A stretch of 64,000 nt of DNA, taken from Clostridiales bacterium (GTDB lineage: Bacteria > Bacillota > Clostridia > Oscillospirales > Oscillospiraceae). The notes under the pieces were generated by a model. That model was given only the letters and a program-made list of their open reading frames with translations, did no database searches and had not been told where the DNA came from. Both the position numbers and the translations under genes were made by a program. The stretch is from assembly GCA_004557655.1 (NCBI GenBank), contig SFGJ01000008.1:46401-110400 (forward strand), written 5' to 3'. Below are positions 8,401 to 17,688 of this stretch, in pieces (position 1 is the first letter of the stretch; the number at the start of each line of letters is the position of its first letter).

Positions 8401-9962
8401 GCCGGTTCCTCCCACAGCTCAATAATATCGCAGTCGCCATAGTTCTCCAGCTCCTGGGTGACCTTCTTGGCCCTGAGCTGGTAATAAAAGCCCACCATCT
8501 GGATGGACAGCAGGGGCATCATGGCCACTAAGGCCACAATGCCGAAAGCGTCCGTAAGTACATTGCCCCCCAGGGCGAGGCTCACGCCCATCATAAACTG
8601 CAGCATAAAGGTGGCGGTCATAGGCCCCGAGGCCACGCCACCGGAGTCGAAGGCGATGGCGGTGTAAATGTCCGGCACGAAGAAGGACAGGCCCAACGCG
8701 ATGGCGTATCCCGGTGCCAGGAACCACAAAACCGAGATACCCGTCACCACCCGCACCATGGCCAGCGCCATGGCCAGGGCAATGGCGATGGACAGGCTGC
8801 GCTTGATAGCCCTGCCGGGAATGGCTCCGGCGCTGACGTCCTCGATCTGCTTTTCCAGCACGGCAACCGCCGGCTCCGCCGAGATGATGAACCAGCCCAG
8901 CACCGCCGACAGAGGAATCAGCATCCACTCTCTCCCGCCGTCGGCCAGAGCGGCGCCCAATTCGGCTCCCAGACCGGAAAAGCCTACATTTACCCCTGTG
9001 AGGAACAGCACCAGCCCCACATAGGTATACAGGATGCCCAGAAAGATCTTGGTGAAATTTCTCCCGCTCATGCGGAATGCGAGCATCTGGAAGATCACAA
9101 ATATTGCGACAATGGGCAGCATGGCCACGGCCATTTCCTTCATATACACCGGCAGCGCCCGTGCAAACGCCGTGCCGATGACAGTGGTGCTGTCAAGGCT
9201 GACCCGGACGATCCCCGACGCGCCGCCGTCTCCATTGCCAAGGAATCCCAGCAGCAGCACCGACAAAATCGGCCCTATGGAGCACAGCGCCACCAGACCG
9301 AAGCTGTCGGCCTCAGCCTGCCGGTCACTTCGCACATGGGAGATACCAACGCCCAGGGAAAGGATGAACGGCACCGTCATGGGACCCGTGGTCACGCCGC
9401 CGGAGTCAAAGGCAATACTCAGAAAATCCCTATCCGCAAAGGCTGCCAGGGCAAACACGGCTATGTAGCACCCGACCAGCACCCACCGCAGGTTGATGCC
9501 GTAGAGAATGCGCAGCATGCACACCACCATGAAAAGTCCCACACCGGCGCCCACCGCCATTAAGAGCACGGTCTTGTCGATGTTGGGCACCGTGTCCGCC
9601 AGCACCTGCAGGTCAGGCTCCGCCACGGTCACCGCCACACCCAGCGCAAAGGCTGCCAGCAGAATAACCGGAAGCCGCCCCACCTTGGTCAGGGCCGTGC
9701 CGATCTTGGCGCCGATGACGGTCATGGACCGCTCCGCGCCCAGAGAAAACAGCCCCATGCCCACCACGATCATCAGCGCGCCGATGAGAAAGGTCAGCAG
9801 CAGCGTGGGCTGCATGGGCACCAAAAACAGGCACAGCAGCGTCACAATGACAATGATGGGCAGCACCGACACCAGGGATTCCCGTATTTTCTCCGCCAGC
9901 AACGTGCGGGTCTTCTCAAAACTCACCTTTTGTTTACTTCTGAATTTGTTCAATATCTTCAT
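8397..9962 (-). CDS. DUF1538 family membrane protein (duplicated domain), putative transporter
   Basis: 521 residues from the ATG at 9962, which overlaps the regulator stop by four bases. It is highly hydrophobic with about a dozen membrane helices arranged as two homologous halves. Each half contains the family repeat DSGGV (FDSGGVTTGPMTVPF near the middle and FDSGGVASGPMTATF near the C-terminus). The repeats and paired PII-like gene match DUF1538 loci seen in other Firmicutes. The duplicated gate-like motif suggests an ion or small-solute transporter, but no substrate can be read from the sequence. Confidence 0.85.
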   Translation of the reverse strand: MKILNKFRSKQKVSFEKTRTLLAEKIRESLVSVLPIIVIVTLLCLFLVPMQPTLLLTFLIGALMIVVGMGLFSLGAERSMTVIGAKIGTALTKVGRLPVILLAAFALGVAVTVAEPDLQVLADTVPNIDKTVLLMAVGAGVGLFMVVCMLRILYGINLRWVLVGCYIAVFALAAFADRDFLSIAFDSGGVTTGPMTVPFILSLGVGISHVRSDRQAEADSFGLVALCSIGPILSVLLLGFLGNGDGGASGIVRVSLDSTTVIGTAFARALPVYMKEMAVAMLPIVAIFVIFQMLAFRMSGRNFTKIFLGILYTYVGLVLFLTGVNVGFSGLGAELGAALADGGREWMLIPLSAVLGWFIISAEPAVAVLEKQIEDVSAGAIPGRAIKRSLSIAIALAMALAMVRVVTGISVLWFLAPGYAIALGLSFFVPDIYTAIAFDSGGVASGPMTATFMLQFMMGVSLALGGNVLTDAFGIVALVAMMPLLSIQMVGFYYQLRAKKVTQELENYGDCDIIELWEEPA

Positions 9963-10207
9963 CCGATACCGCCCTTTTTCAAAATTTGCCCCTGTCCGGG
10001 CCGGTCCACCAGCTCCGCTATGTCCCACAGCTCGCATTCCAGCGCGCTGCAGATCCGCACCAGCATCTGAGTGGATACCGGCCGGTCATGCTGGAGCTTG
10101 CAGTAGGTGGATTGGCTGATGCCGGCCATGTCCCGCAGATCATGTCCCTTCAGGTTTCGGTCGATCATCAGCTTGAATAGCTTTTTGTAGCAGATTTCCT
10201 TTTGCAT
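9959..10207 (-). CDS. XRE/Cro-type helix-turn-helix regulator
   Basis: 82 residues from the ATG at 10207, chosen for the GGAGGGG just upstream; an in-frame extension to 10246 has no SD. A Cro/CI-type helix-turn-helix occupies residues 5-62: LFKLMIDRNLKGHDLRDMAG, ISQSTYCKLQ, and STQMLVRICSALECELWDI. It is the first gene of a three-gene operon, its stop overlapping the DUF1538 start by four bases. It probably controls this operon, and perhaps the divergent sodium symporter gene. Confidence 0.8.
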   Translation of the reverse strand: MQKEICYKKLFKLMIDRNLKGHDLRDMAGISQSTYCKLQHDRPVSTQMLVRICSALECELWDIAELVDRPGQGQILKKGGIG

Positions 10208-10539
10208 AGCCGCCCCTCCCCATTTCGCTTTTATATAATATAGCATAAATATATTTAAAACGAAACGGTTTCATTCCATTTTGATTATTTTTTGCAGTTT
10301 TTTAACATGGTTTCTCCAATTTTCCGCATAATTTAATTCTTAACAGTATCTTGTCAATCGCGTATATTTAATTCTTTTATTTGGTCTGCATTATTTTTCT
10401 TTATTTTATTGCATTTTTTATTGCTTATTATAATAATATATAGAATTTATTCTATACTTTATTCTGTATTTTGTTCTGTATCTATTTGTGCTATACTGCT
10501 ATCACTTGATAGAACCCCCACAGAAAGGATGCGTTTCTT
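10208..10539. promoter_or_regulatory. AT-rich divergent promoter region between XRE operon and symporter gene
   Basis: 332 bp without a gene and very AT-rich compared with its surroundings. Toward the symporter there are TATACT boxes at 10453-10458 and 10492-10497, the latter about 42 bases before the start codon; -35 boxes are poor. Toward the regulator the minus strand offers TATATT preceded by TTTCGT at 17 bp. A short palindrome GAAACGGTTTC (10262-10272) near that second promoter could be an operator for the XRE protein. Promoter assignments here are tentative. Confidence 0.4.
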
Positions 10540-12108
10540 ATGGCAGACAAATTGCAGCTTCTCCTTGCCATGGTGGGCTATATGCTCATCGTCATCGGCA
10601 TCGGCGTATTTTTCGCGAAAAGATCCCAGGCCAATTCCGGCAATTACTTCCTGGGTGGCCGTTCTCTGGGCCCCTGGGTGGCCGCCATGAGTGCCGAAGC
10701 CTCGGATATGAGCGGTTGGCTTCTCATGGGCCTGCCGGGTGTGGCCTACTGGTGCGGCATTGCCGACGCCGCGTGGACGGCAATCGGTCTGGCGGTGGGC
10801 ACCTACCTCAACTGGCTGCTGGTGTCCCGCCGGCTCCACGCCTACTCCGTGGTCTCCGGTGACTCCATCACCGTGCCCGACTTTTTGAGCAACCGTTTCC
10901 ACGAGAAGAAAAAGGTCATTCTGGTGATCTCGGCGGTATTCATTCTCATTTTCTTTGCCATCTATGCCGCCAGCTGCTTTGTCACCTGCGGCAAGCTGTT
11001 CTCCGGCCTGTTTGGCTACTCCTACCATTCCATGATGATTGCCGGAGCGCTGTTTGTCCTGCTGTATACGGTTTTAGGCGGGTTTTTGGCGGAGAGCACC
11101 TCTGACTTTATGCAGGCCATTGTCATGATCGCCGCGTTGGTGGGCGTGGTGGTCTGCGGCGTGGTCCATGCCGGCGGCATTGGCTCGGTCATTGAAAATG
11201 CCCGGAGCATTCCCGGCTATTTCTCCCTCACCCAGACCGCCTCCCCCCTCACAGACGCCGCCGGTGTCCAGCAGGCCGCCGGCGGAGCGCCCCTGTTCGG
11301 TAATGCCTCGCCCTATGGTCTGCTGACCATCCTCTCCACCGCCTCCTGGGGTCTTGGCTACTTCGGCGTGCCTCAGGTGCTGCTGCGGTTCATGGCCATC
11401 CGCAAGGGCTCCGAACTCAAGCGCTCCCGCCGCATTGCCACGGTCTGGGTGGTCATTTCTCTGACTGCGGCGGTGTTCATCGGCGTCCTGGGCCGGTACA
11501 TTCTGCCCACCGACCCGGCTTTGGCCACCCAAAGCGGCGCGGAGAATGTTTTCGCCAACCTGTCCCAGCTCCTGTTCCATCCCCTTCTTGCCGGCATCGT
11601 CATGGCGGGCATTCTGGCAGCCACCATCAGCTCCTCCGACTCCTATCTTCTTATCGCCACCTCCGCCGTGGCCAAAAACCTTTTCGGCGGTGTGGTGAGG
11701 AAGAACGCCACCGACCGTCAGATCATGGTCGTCTCCCGCGTGGTCCTCGTTGCCATCGCCCTGGTGGGCATAGCCATCGCCTGGGATGAAAACAGCATCA
11801 TCTTTGAGGTGGTCTCCTTCGCCTGGTCCGGCTTCGGCGCTACTTTCGGCCCCATCATCCTCTTCTCCCTGTTCTGGAAGCGGGTCAACCGGGCAGGCGC
11901 CATTGCCGGTATGCTCTCCGGCGGCATTTGCGTGTTCGTGTGGAAACTACTGCTCAAGCCTCTGGGCGGTGTGTTTGGCATTTATGAGCTGCTGCCCGCC
12001 TTCCTGGTCTCCTGCCTGTTCATCGTGGCAGTCTCCCTGTCCACCGCCAGGCCCTCCGATGAAATTCAGGAGGAATTTGAACGGGCCAGATGTTTCCGTG
12101 ACAATTGA
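10540..12108 (+). CDS. putP: Sodium/solute symporter, PutP (sodium/proline) type
   Basis: 522 residues with about 13 membrane helices. Family marks of the SSS/PutP group are clear: NYFLGGRSLGPWVAAMSAEA at residues 36-55, SDMSGWLLMGLPG, the TM8 sodium-site motif AATISSSDSYLL and a closing FALFWKR-type segment (FSLFWKRVNRAGA). It imports proline or a related solute with sodium across the cytoplasmic membrane. The ATG follows AAAGGA at good spacing. The gene stands alone, divergent from the XRE operon and closed by a terminator. Proline is the best guess; close relatives carry pantothenate or sugars. Confidence 0.85.
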   Translation: MADKLQLLLAMVGYMLIVIGIGVFFAKRSQANSGNYFLGGRSLGPWVAAMSAEASDMSGWLLMGLPGVAYWCGIADAAWTAIGLAVGTYLNWLLVSRRLHAYSVVSGDSITVPDFLSNRFHEKKKVILVISAVFILIFFAIYAASCFVTCGKLFSGLFGYSYHSMMIAGALFVLLYTVLGGFLAESTSDFMQAIVMIAALVGVVVCGVVHAGGIGSVIENARSIPGYFSLTQTASPLTDAAGVQQAAGGAPLFGNASPYGLLTILSTASWGLGYFGVPQVLLRFMAIRKGSELKRSRRIATVWVVISLTAAVFIGVLGRYILPTDPALATQSGAENVFANLSQLLFHPLLAGIVMAGILAATISSSDSYLLIATSAVAKNLFGGVVRKNATDRQIMVVSRVVLVAIALVGIAIAWDENSIIFEVVSFAWSGFGATFGPIILFSLFWKRVNRAGAIAGMLSGGICVFVWKLLLKPLGGVFGIYELLPAFLVSCLFIVAVSLSTARPSDEIQEEFERARCFRDN

Positions 12109-12115
12109 TCTCTTC

Positions 12116-12147
12116 GGAGCAGGCCTCAGAGCCTGCTCCTCTTTTTT
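12116..12147 (+). terminator. Terminator of the symporter gene
   Basis: A 9-bp perfect stem GGAGCAGGC / GCCTGCTCC with loop CTCAGA, followed by TCTTTTTTA, eight bases after the stop codon. Confidence 0.85.
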
Positions 12148-12175
12148 ACCCTTTCGCCATCAGGGAGAGATTTGT

Positions 12176-12204
12176 TTGCATAACCGGAAAAAATGTGGTA
12201 TACT
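12176..12204 (+). promoter_or_regulatory. SigA-type promoter of secA
   Basis: TTGCAT (12176-12181), 17-bp spacer, TATACT (12199-12204), located 50 bases upstream of the secA start codon. Confidence 0.65.
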
Positions 12205-12253
12205 TTAGTATCAATTTGCAAACACTTACTGCACAGAAAGGAAGTTTTTGAAT

Positions 12254-14992
12254 ATGGGTCTTCTCACCAAAATATTCGGTACATACAGCGACCACGAGCT
12301 TAAAAAGATCTACCCCATCGCCGACCAGATCGAAGCGCTGGAGGAGGAGTATAAAGCGCTCACCGATGCCCAGCTCCAGGCCAAGACCGCTGAGTTCAAG
12401 GAGCGTCTTCATAACGGTGAGACCACCGACGACATCCTCCCCGAGGCCTTTGCCACCGTCCGGGAAGCGGCGGACCGTGTGCTGGGTATGCGCCCCTACC
12501 GGGTGCAGCTCATCGGTGGTATCGTGCTGCACCAGGGCCGCATCGCCGAGATGAAGACCGGCGAGGGCAAGACCCTGGTGGCCACCCTGCCCGCCTACCT
12601 CAACGCCCTCACCGGCAAGGGCGTGCACATCGTCACCGTCAACGACTATCTGGCCAAGCGTGACTCGGAGTGGATGGGCAAGGTCCACCGTTTTCTGGGT
12701 CTCAAGGTGGGCCTCATCATCCACGACATGGACAAGGCTGCCCGACAGGAGGCCTATGCCGCCGACATTACCTACGGCACCAACAATGAGATGGGCTTTG
12801 ACTACCTGCGCGACAATATGGCCATCTACGCCAGCGAGCAGGTGCAGCGGGGGCATAACTTTGCCATCGTGGATGAGGTGGACTCCATCCTCATTGATGA
12901 GGCCCGTACCCCTCTCATTATTTCCGGCATGGGTGAAAAGTCCACCCAGCTCTACGACATGGCCGAGCAGTTCGCCGCGCGCCTGAAAAAGTATGTGGTA
13001 GCTGAGACGGATGATAAGGTGGAGGAATCCACCGACATTGACGCCGACTATGTGGTGGACGAGAAGGCTAAGACCGCCACCCTCACTGCCCGGGGTATTG
13101 CCAAGGCGGAGGCGTTTTTCGGCCTGGAAAACCTGTCCGACCCGGAAAACAGCACCATCGCCCACCACATCAACCAGGCCATCAAGGCCCACGGCACCAT
13201 GAAAAAGGACGTGGACTATGTGGTCAAGGACGGTGAGATCATCATTGTGGATGAATTCACCGGCCGCCTGATGTTCGGCCGCCGCTATTCCGAGGGCCTG
13301 CATCAGGCCATCGAGGCCAAGGAGCACGTGTCCGTCCAGCGGGAGAGCAAGACCCTGGCCACCATTACCTTCCAGAACTATTTCCGCCTGTATAGCAAGC
13401 TCTCCGGTATGACCGGTACGGCTCTGACGGAGGAGGAGGAATTCTCCACCATCTACAAGCTGGACATCGTGGAGATCCCCACCAACCGCCCTGTCATCCG
13501 TATCGACAACGAGGATGCCGTGTATAAGACCCAGGCAGGCAAGTACCGGGCCGTCATCCGACAAATCAAGGAGTGCCATGAAAAGGGTCAGCCTGTACTG
13601 GTGGGTACCGTGAGCATCGAGAAAAACGAGCTGCTGGGCAAGCTCCTCACCCGGGAGGGCATCAAGCACAACCTCCTCAACGCCAAAAACCACGAAAAGG
13701 AAGCGGAGATTGTGGCCCAGGCCGGTAAGTTCGGCGCCGTCACCGTGGCCACCAACATGGCCGGCCGTGGTACGGATATCATGCTGGGCGGCAACGCCGA
13801 GTACCTGGCCAAGAACGATCTGCGCAAGGCCGGCATGAGCGATGAGCTGATCGCCGAGGCCACTGGCTATGCCGACACCGACAATGAGGAGATTCTCTCC
13901 GCCCGGAAGCTTTTTGCAGAAAAACTGCAGCAGCACAAGGAGGAGATCGCCGGCGAAGCCGACCGGGTGCGCCAGGCAGGCGGCCTGTTCATCATCGGCA
14001 CCGAGCGCCACGACTCCCGCCGCATCGACAACCAGCTCCGCGGCCGTGCCGGCCGTCAGGGCGATCCCGGCGAGACCAGGTTCTACATCTCTCTTGAGGA
14101 CGATCTCATGCGCCTGTTCGGCGGCGACCGGGTCACCAGCATGATGGAGCGGCTGAACATCGACGAGGACACCCCCATCGAGCAGAAGATTCTCTCCAGA
14201 GCCATTGAACAGGCCCAGACCACCGTGGAATCCCGGAACTTCCAGGCCCGTAAGTCCGTGCTGGAGTATGACGATGTCATGAACAAGCAGCGGGAGATCA
14301 TCTATGACCAGCGCAAGCAGGTGCTGGACGGTCTGGAAGTAAAGAACATCATCATGAACATGATGAACACCTCCATCTCCCATTTGGTGGCGGAGCATTT
14401 CGCCGGCAGCGAGCATCTGGACGCCGCCTCCTGCCGGGAGCTGCTGCGCAATGTGGAGGGCCTGTACTTCCCCAAGTTTACCGTCCGCTTCTCCGAGGAG
14501 GAGCTTAAGGAAAAGACCGCCGAGGATGTCACCGACGCCTTCACCGCCGCTGCCGCCGCCTACTATGAGCAGAAAGAGCAGGAGTTCACCTCCCCCGTCA
14601 TGCGTGAGGTGGAGCGTGTGGTGCTGTTGCGGGTGGTGGATGAATACTGGATGGACCACATCGACGCCATGGCCGACCTGCGCCAGGGCATCCGCCTCCG
14701 GGCCTATGCCCAGACGGATCCCGTCATCGCCTACAAGAAGGAATCTCTGGATATGTTCGAGGAGATGATCTCCGCTATCCAGTCCGAGACCGTCCGCCGC
14801 CTGTACTCCGTGCGTCTGAAGAAGGATGAGGAGATCAAGCGTGAGCGGGTAGCTAAGGGCATGACCGAGAGCGTGGGTGGTGACGGCACCGTGAAGAAGC
14901 AGCCCCGCCGGGTGCAGAAGATCGGGCGGAATGACCCCTGCCCCTGCGGCTCCGGCAAAAAATATAAGAACTGCTGCGGCAGAAATGCGTAA
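12254..14992 (+). CDS. secA: Preprotein translocase ATPase SecA
   Basis: 912 residues from the ATG at 12254, with AAAGGAAG about ten bases upstream; an in-frame TTG six bases earlier is less likely. SecA drives preproteins through the SecYEG channel using ATP. Visible marks are Walker A MKTGEGKTLVA near residue 100, the DEAD-box VDEVDSILIDEA, the helicase-2 region TNMAGRGTDIMLGG, RQGDPGETRFYISLEDDLM, and the C-terminal zinc finger CPCGSGKKYKNCC that binds SecB or ribosomes. Length is slightly above the Bacillus form because the linker and zinc tail are complete. Downstream lies an unusual run of extra zinc-tail coding copies. Confidence 0.97.
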   Translation: MGLLTKIFGTYSDHELKKIYPIADQIEALEEEYKALTDAQLQAKTAEFKERLHNGETTDDILPEAFATVREAADRVLGMRPYRVQLIGGIVLHQGRIAEMKTGEGKTLVATLPAYLNALTGKGVHIVTVNDYLAKRDSEWMGKVHRFLGLKVGLIIHDMDKAARQEAYAADITYGTNNEMGFDYLRDNMAIYASEQVQRGHNFAIVDEVDSILIDEARTPLIISGMGEKSTQLYDMAEQFAARLKKYVVAETDDKVEESTDIDADYVVDEKAKTATLTARGIAKAEAFFGLENLSDPENSTIAHHINQAIKAHGTMKKDVDYVVKDGEIIIVDEFTGRLMFGRRYSEGLHQAIEAKEHVSVQRESKTLATITFQNYFRLYSKLSGMTGTALTEEEEFSTIYKLDIVEIPTNRPVIRIDNEDAVYKTQAGKYRAVIRQIKECHEKGQPVLVGTVSIEKNELLGKLLTREGIKHNLLNAKNHEKEAEIVAQAGKFGAVTVATNMAGRGTDIMLGGNAEYLAKNDLRKAGMSDELIAEATGYADTDNEEILSARKLFAEKLQQHKEEIAGEADRVRQAGGLFIIGTERHDSRRIDNQLRGRAGRQGDPGETRFYISLEDDLMRLFGGDRVTSMMERLNIDEDTPIEQKILSRAIEQAQTTVESRNFQARKSVLEYDDVMNKQREIIYDQRKQVLDGLEVKNIIMNMMNTSISHLVAEHFAGSEHLDAASCRELLRNVEGLYFPKFTVRFSEEELKEKTAEDVTDAFTAAAAAYYEQKEQEFTSPVMREVERVVLLRVVDEYWMDHIDAMADLRQGIRLRAYAQTDPVIAYKKESLDMFEEMISAIQSETVRRLYSVRLKKDEEIKRERVAKGMTESVGGDGTVKKQPRRVQKIGRNDPCPCGSGKKYKNCCGRNA

Positions 14993-15290
14993 CTCTCACG
15001 CCTTTTGCGAAAATCCTGCTGTGCCGCTGGGGTAACACCGTCGTGCCATCCGATCGGCAGCCACTATCATGGCCGCCAATCGGGGCACTTCCTCGCCTCG
15101 AAATCGCCTCGCTGCATCCGCCACCGGCGGCGCTTCGGCGATTTCCCTGCGGCAGCGGCAAGAAATACAAGCAGTGCTGCGGACGCAATGCCTGAATCTG
15201 ATTTGTCTGTTCGCAAGCGCTTTCCCATGCCGCAGCCAGTGCTGCGGGCGTAATGTGTACCTCACTTTTTTCAACCTCAAGGAGCCTGCC
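14993..15290 (+). repeat. Orphan SEC-C zinc-tail copies downstream of secA
   Basis: This 298-bp gap contains no complete gene. At about 15145-15195, after a Phe codon, a frame reads PCGSGKKYKQCCGRNA and then TGA, almost the same peptide as the SecA terminus but with different synonymous codons. At about 15229-15258 a shorter third copy reads FPCRSQCCGRN with the GKKYK codons missing. Neither copy has an upstream open frame with a start. The synonymous differences mean they are not fresh duplications of the secA end; they may be tails of lost paralogs or of earlier recombination events. Confidence 0.6.
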
Positions 15291-16106
15291 ATGTCCTTTC
15301 ACTCCCACGCAAGTGAATCCCTGCTGTGGCTGTCCAGCTCTCTGCTGGACGGTCATCCGGTGCGCCACGGCTTCTCCACCCGTAAAGGCGGCGTCAGCCC
15401 CGCTCCGTGGGACAGCCTGAACCTGGGCATCAGCCGGGGAGACGACACAGAGAATGTGCGGGAGAACTACCGCCGATTCTGCACCGCTGTGGGCGTAAGA
15501 CCCGAAAGCACGGTCCTGTCCCAGCAGACCCACTCGGAGAACATCCGTCTGGTCGCGGAGGAGGATGCCGGCAAGGGACTTTTTATCCCCCGGGACTATA
15601 CGGATATAGATGCCCTCATCACCGACCGCCCGGGCCTCTCCCTGGTGGTGTTTTCCGCCGACTGCGGCACAATTTTGCTCTATGACCCCGTGCACCACGC
15701 CATTGGTGCCGTCCACGCCGGTTGGCGTGGGGCAGCCATGGGTCTGGCGGCAAAAACCGCCCTTAAAATGCACGACACCTTCGGCACAGAGCCGAAAGAC
15801 ATACTGTGTGCCATAGGCCCCGCCATCGGCCCCTGCTGCTTTGAGACCGACGAGGATGTTCCCGCCGCCATGCGGAACGCCCTGGGCCATGAGGCCGATC
15901 CGTTTATGACCCGGCAGGATAAGAAGTGGCACATCGACCTCAAGGGGATCAACGCCCACTGGCTGCGCCGCCTGGGCGTGGAGCACATCGACATCTGCTC
16001 CCATTGCACCGCCTGCCGGCAGGATCTGTACTGGTCTCACCGGAAAATGGGCAGCGCACGGGGCGCGCAGATTGCATTGTTGGCATTGGAGGAGGTTGCC
16101 CCATGA
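15291..16106 (+). CDS. pgeF: PgeF/YlmD-type purine nucleoside phosphorylase (laccase-domain protein)
   Basis: 271 residues from the ATG at 15291, which follows AAGGAG by seven bases; a longer in-frame start at 15069 would read through the SEC-C debris and has no SD. The Cu-oxidase_4 (DUF152) metal triad is present: His81 in QQTHSENI, Cys125 in FSADCGTILLYD and His142 in AVHAGWRG. Members of this family phosphorolyse or deaminate adenosine and inosine; in E. coli YfiH a role in cell wall editing has been reported. Its end overlaps the next gene by four bases. Confidence 0.88.
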   Translation: MSFHSHASESLLWLSSSLLDGHPVRHGFSTRKGGVSPAPWDSLNLGISRGDDTENVRENYRRFCTAVGVRPESTVLSQQTHSENIRLVAEEDAGKGLFIPRDYTDIDALITDRPGLSLVVFSADCGTILLYDPVHHAIGAVHAGWRGAAMGLAAKTALKMHDTFGTEPKDILCAIGPAIGPCCFETDEDVPAAMRNALGHEADPFMTRQDKKWHIDLKGINAHWLRRLGVEHIDICSHCTACRQDLYWSHRKMGSARGAQIALLALEEVAP

Positions 16107-17650
16107 AAAGAAAACGCCTTTTGTGCCTGCTGCTGGCCCTGTGTCTGCTGCCTCTGTTGGGCTGCAGCGGAACCGACGCCGACGATGACTCCAACCAGAT
16201 CTATGATGAGCTGGCAGACTACTATAAGCAAAAGGAACAGGAGAAGGACCCCACCATCTCCTCCTTTTCTCTGCCGTATTTGCAGGGGCTGACCCTGGAC
16301 CCCATTTCCTGCGCCGACGGCACCCAGCAGGACATCGGCCGGCTTCTCTACGAGGGGCTGGTGCAGTTGGATCTGTCTATGCAGCCCCAGCCTATGCTGG
16401 CGGAGTTCTGGAGCTACGATGCCGCTTCCTACACCTGGACCATTCACCTGCGCAGCGGTGTCACCTTTACTGACGGCTCTGCCTTTACCGCCTTGGACGC
16501 CGTGGCCGCTCTGCGCCGGGCCAAAACCTCTCCCCGCTACGGCAGCCGACTTGGACAGATGGCATCTGTTCGTGCCGACGGAGGGCAAACGGTCATCATC
16601 CGTCTGGAACGGCCCAATTCCTCTTTCCTTTCTCTTCTGGACATCCCCATTGTCAAGAGCGGGACGGAAAGCAGTCTGGTCCCCACAGGCACCGGACGCT
16701 ATGTGTTCGTTCCCGCCTCCGGCGCCGAGGGCGCCTATCTCACTGCCCACACCGGCTGGTGGCAGAAAAAGTCCCTGCCCATGGAACGCATTGACCTATA
16801 CACCTGCAAAAACAGCGATACCGTTTCCTACGCTTTCTATGCCCGGGAGGTACAGCTTCTGCGTTGTGACCTGTCCGACACCGCCTCCACCGGGGCTGTG
16901 TCCTTCGGTGATTTCACCGATGCTGACACCACCGTCATGCACTTTCTGGGCTTCAATACCACCCGTCCCCCCTTTAACAATGCCGCCGTGCGTCAGGCCG
17001 TCAGCCTGGGCATTGACCGCTCCGGCTGCGTCAGCTCCTTCCTCATGGGCCACGGCGTTGCGGCAAACTATCCCCTGTGTCCCTCTTCCGCCCTGTATCC
17101 GGACAGGCAGGTGGCCCCCTACTCTCCGGATGATTTCAACACCGCAATCACCGCCGCCGGTTTTGGCGCCGATGCAGCCCCCGTATCCGTGACGCTGCTG
17201 GTGAACTCCGAAAGCGCCCACAAGCAGGCTTCCGCCGCTAAAATAGCCGCCGCGCTAAGTGATTCCGCGCTGCAGGTGTCCGTTGCCGCAGTGCCCTGGA
17301 ATGAATTCATTTCCCGGCTGGAGAGCGGAAAGTTTGACCTCTACTACGGCGAGTATAAAATGACGCCCGACTGGGATCTGACGGAGCTTCTCTCCGGCTC
17401 CAGCAACTACGGCGGCTACAACAACGCCGATCTCGCCGCACTGCTCTCCGCGGAGCGCAGTGCCCCGGCAGAGAATCACGCCGCCGCTGCATCGGCACTG
17501 TATGAGGCATTCCGGCAGCAGATGCCCATTGCGCCCATTTGCTTTGAGCGCAGCTCCATTCTCACCACCTCCGGTGTTATAGCGGGGCTGACCCCCTCTG
17601 TCACCGACCCGTTTTATAACCTGTCGGATTGGAAGATCCGGTTTTCCTGA
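16103..17650 (+). CDS. Peptide/nickel-type ABC transporter substrate-binding lipoprotein (SBP_bac_5)
   Basis: 515 residues beginning with a signal peptide whose lipobox is LLGC (Cys about residue 16). The mature protein follows the family 5 binding-protein plan: an early LDPISCADGTQQDIGRLLYE region, TWTIHLRSGVTFTDGSAFTA near residue 110, and HFLGFNTTRPPFNNAAVRQA near residue 280. Such proteins capture oligopeptides or metal chelates outside the cell. No permease or ATPase gene is adjacent, so it must use transporter parts encoded elsewhere. The ATG overlaps the pgeF stop by four bases, placing it in the pgeF-folA operon. Confidence 0.85.
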   Translation: MKRKRLLCLLLALCLLPLLGCSGTDADDDSNQIYDELADYYKQKEQEKDPTISSFSLPYLQGLTLDPISCADGTQQDIGRLLYEGLVQLDLSMQPQPMLAEFWSYDAASYTWTIHLRSGVTFTDGSAFTALDAVAALRRAKTSPRYGSRLGQMASVRADGGQTVIIRLERPNSSFLSLLDIPIVKSGTESSLVPTGTGRYVFVPASGAEGAYLTAHTGWWQKKSLPMERIDLYTCKNSDTVSYAFYAREVQLLRCDLSDTASTGAVSFGDFTDADTTVMHFLGFNTTRPPFNNAAVRQAVSLGIDRSGCVSSFLMGHGVAANYPLCPSSALYPDRQVAPYSPDDFNTAITAAGFGADAAPVSVTLLVNSESAHKQASAAKIAAALSDSALQVSVAAVPWNEFISRLESGKFDLYYGEYKMTPDWDLTELLSGSSNYGGYNNADLAALLSAERSAPAENHAAAASALYEAFRQQMPIAPICFERSSILTTSGVIAGLTPSVTDPFYNLSDWKIRFS

Positions 17651-17688
17651 CCGTTTTACACAGACAAAATAAAAAGGAGGCTCCTTTT

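Noticed and set aside
12146..14659. 837-codon open frame antisense to secA
   Set aside because: Shadow of a GC-rich gene: it has no SD, is rich in His, Gly and Leu from reversed codons, and overlaps an unmistakable SecA frame.
15069..15290. 74-residue N-terminal extension of PgeF
   Set aside because: The ATG at 15291 has an ideal SD and matches family length; the extension is translated SEC-C debris in another frame.
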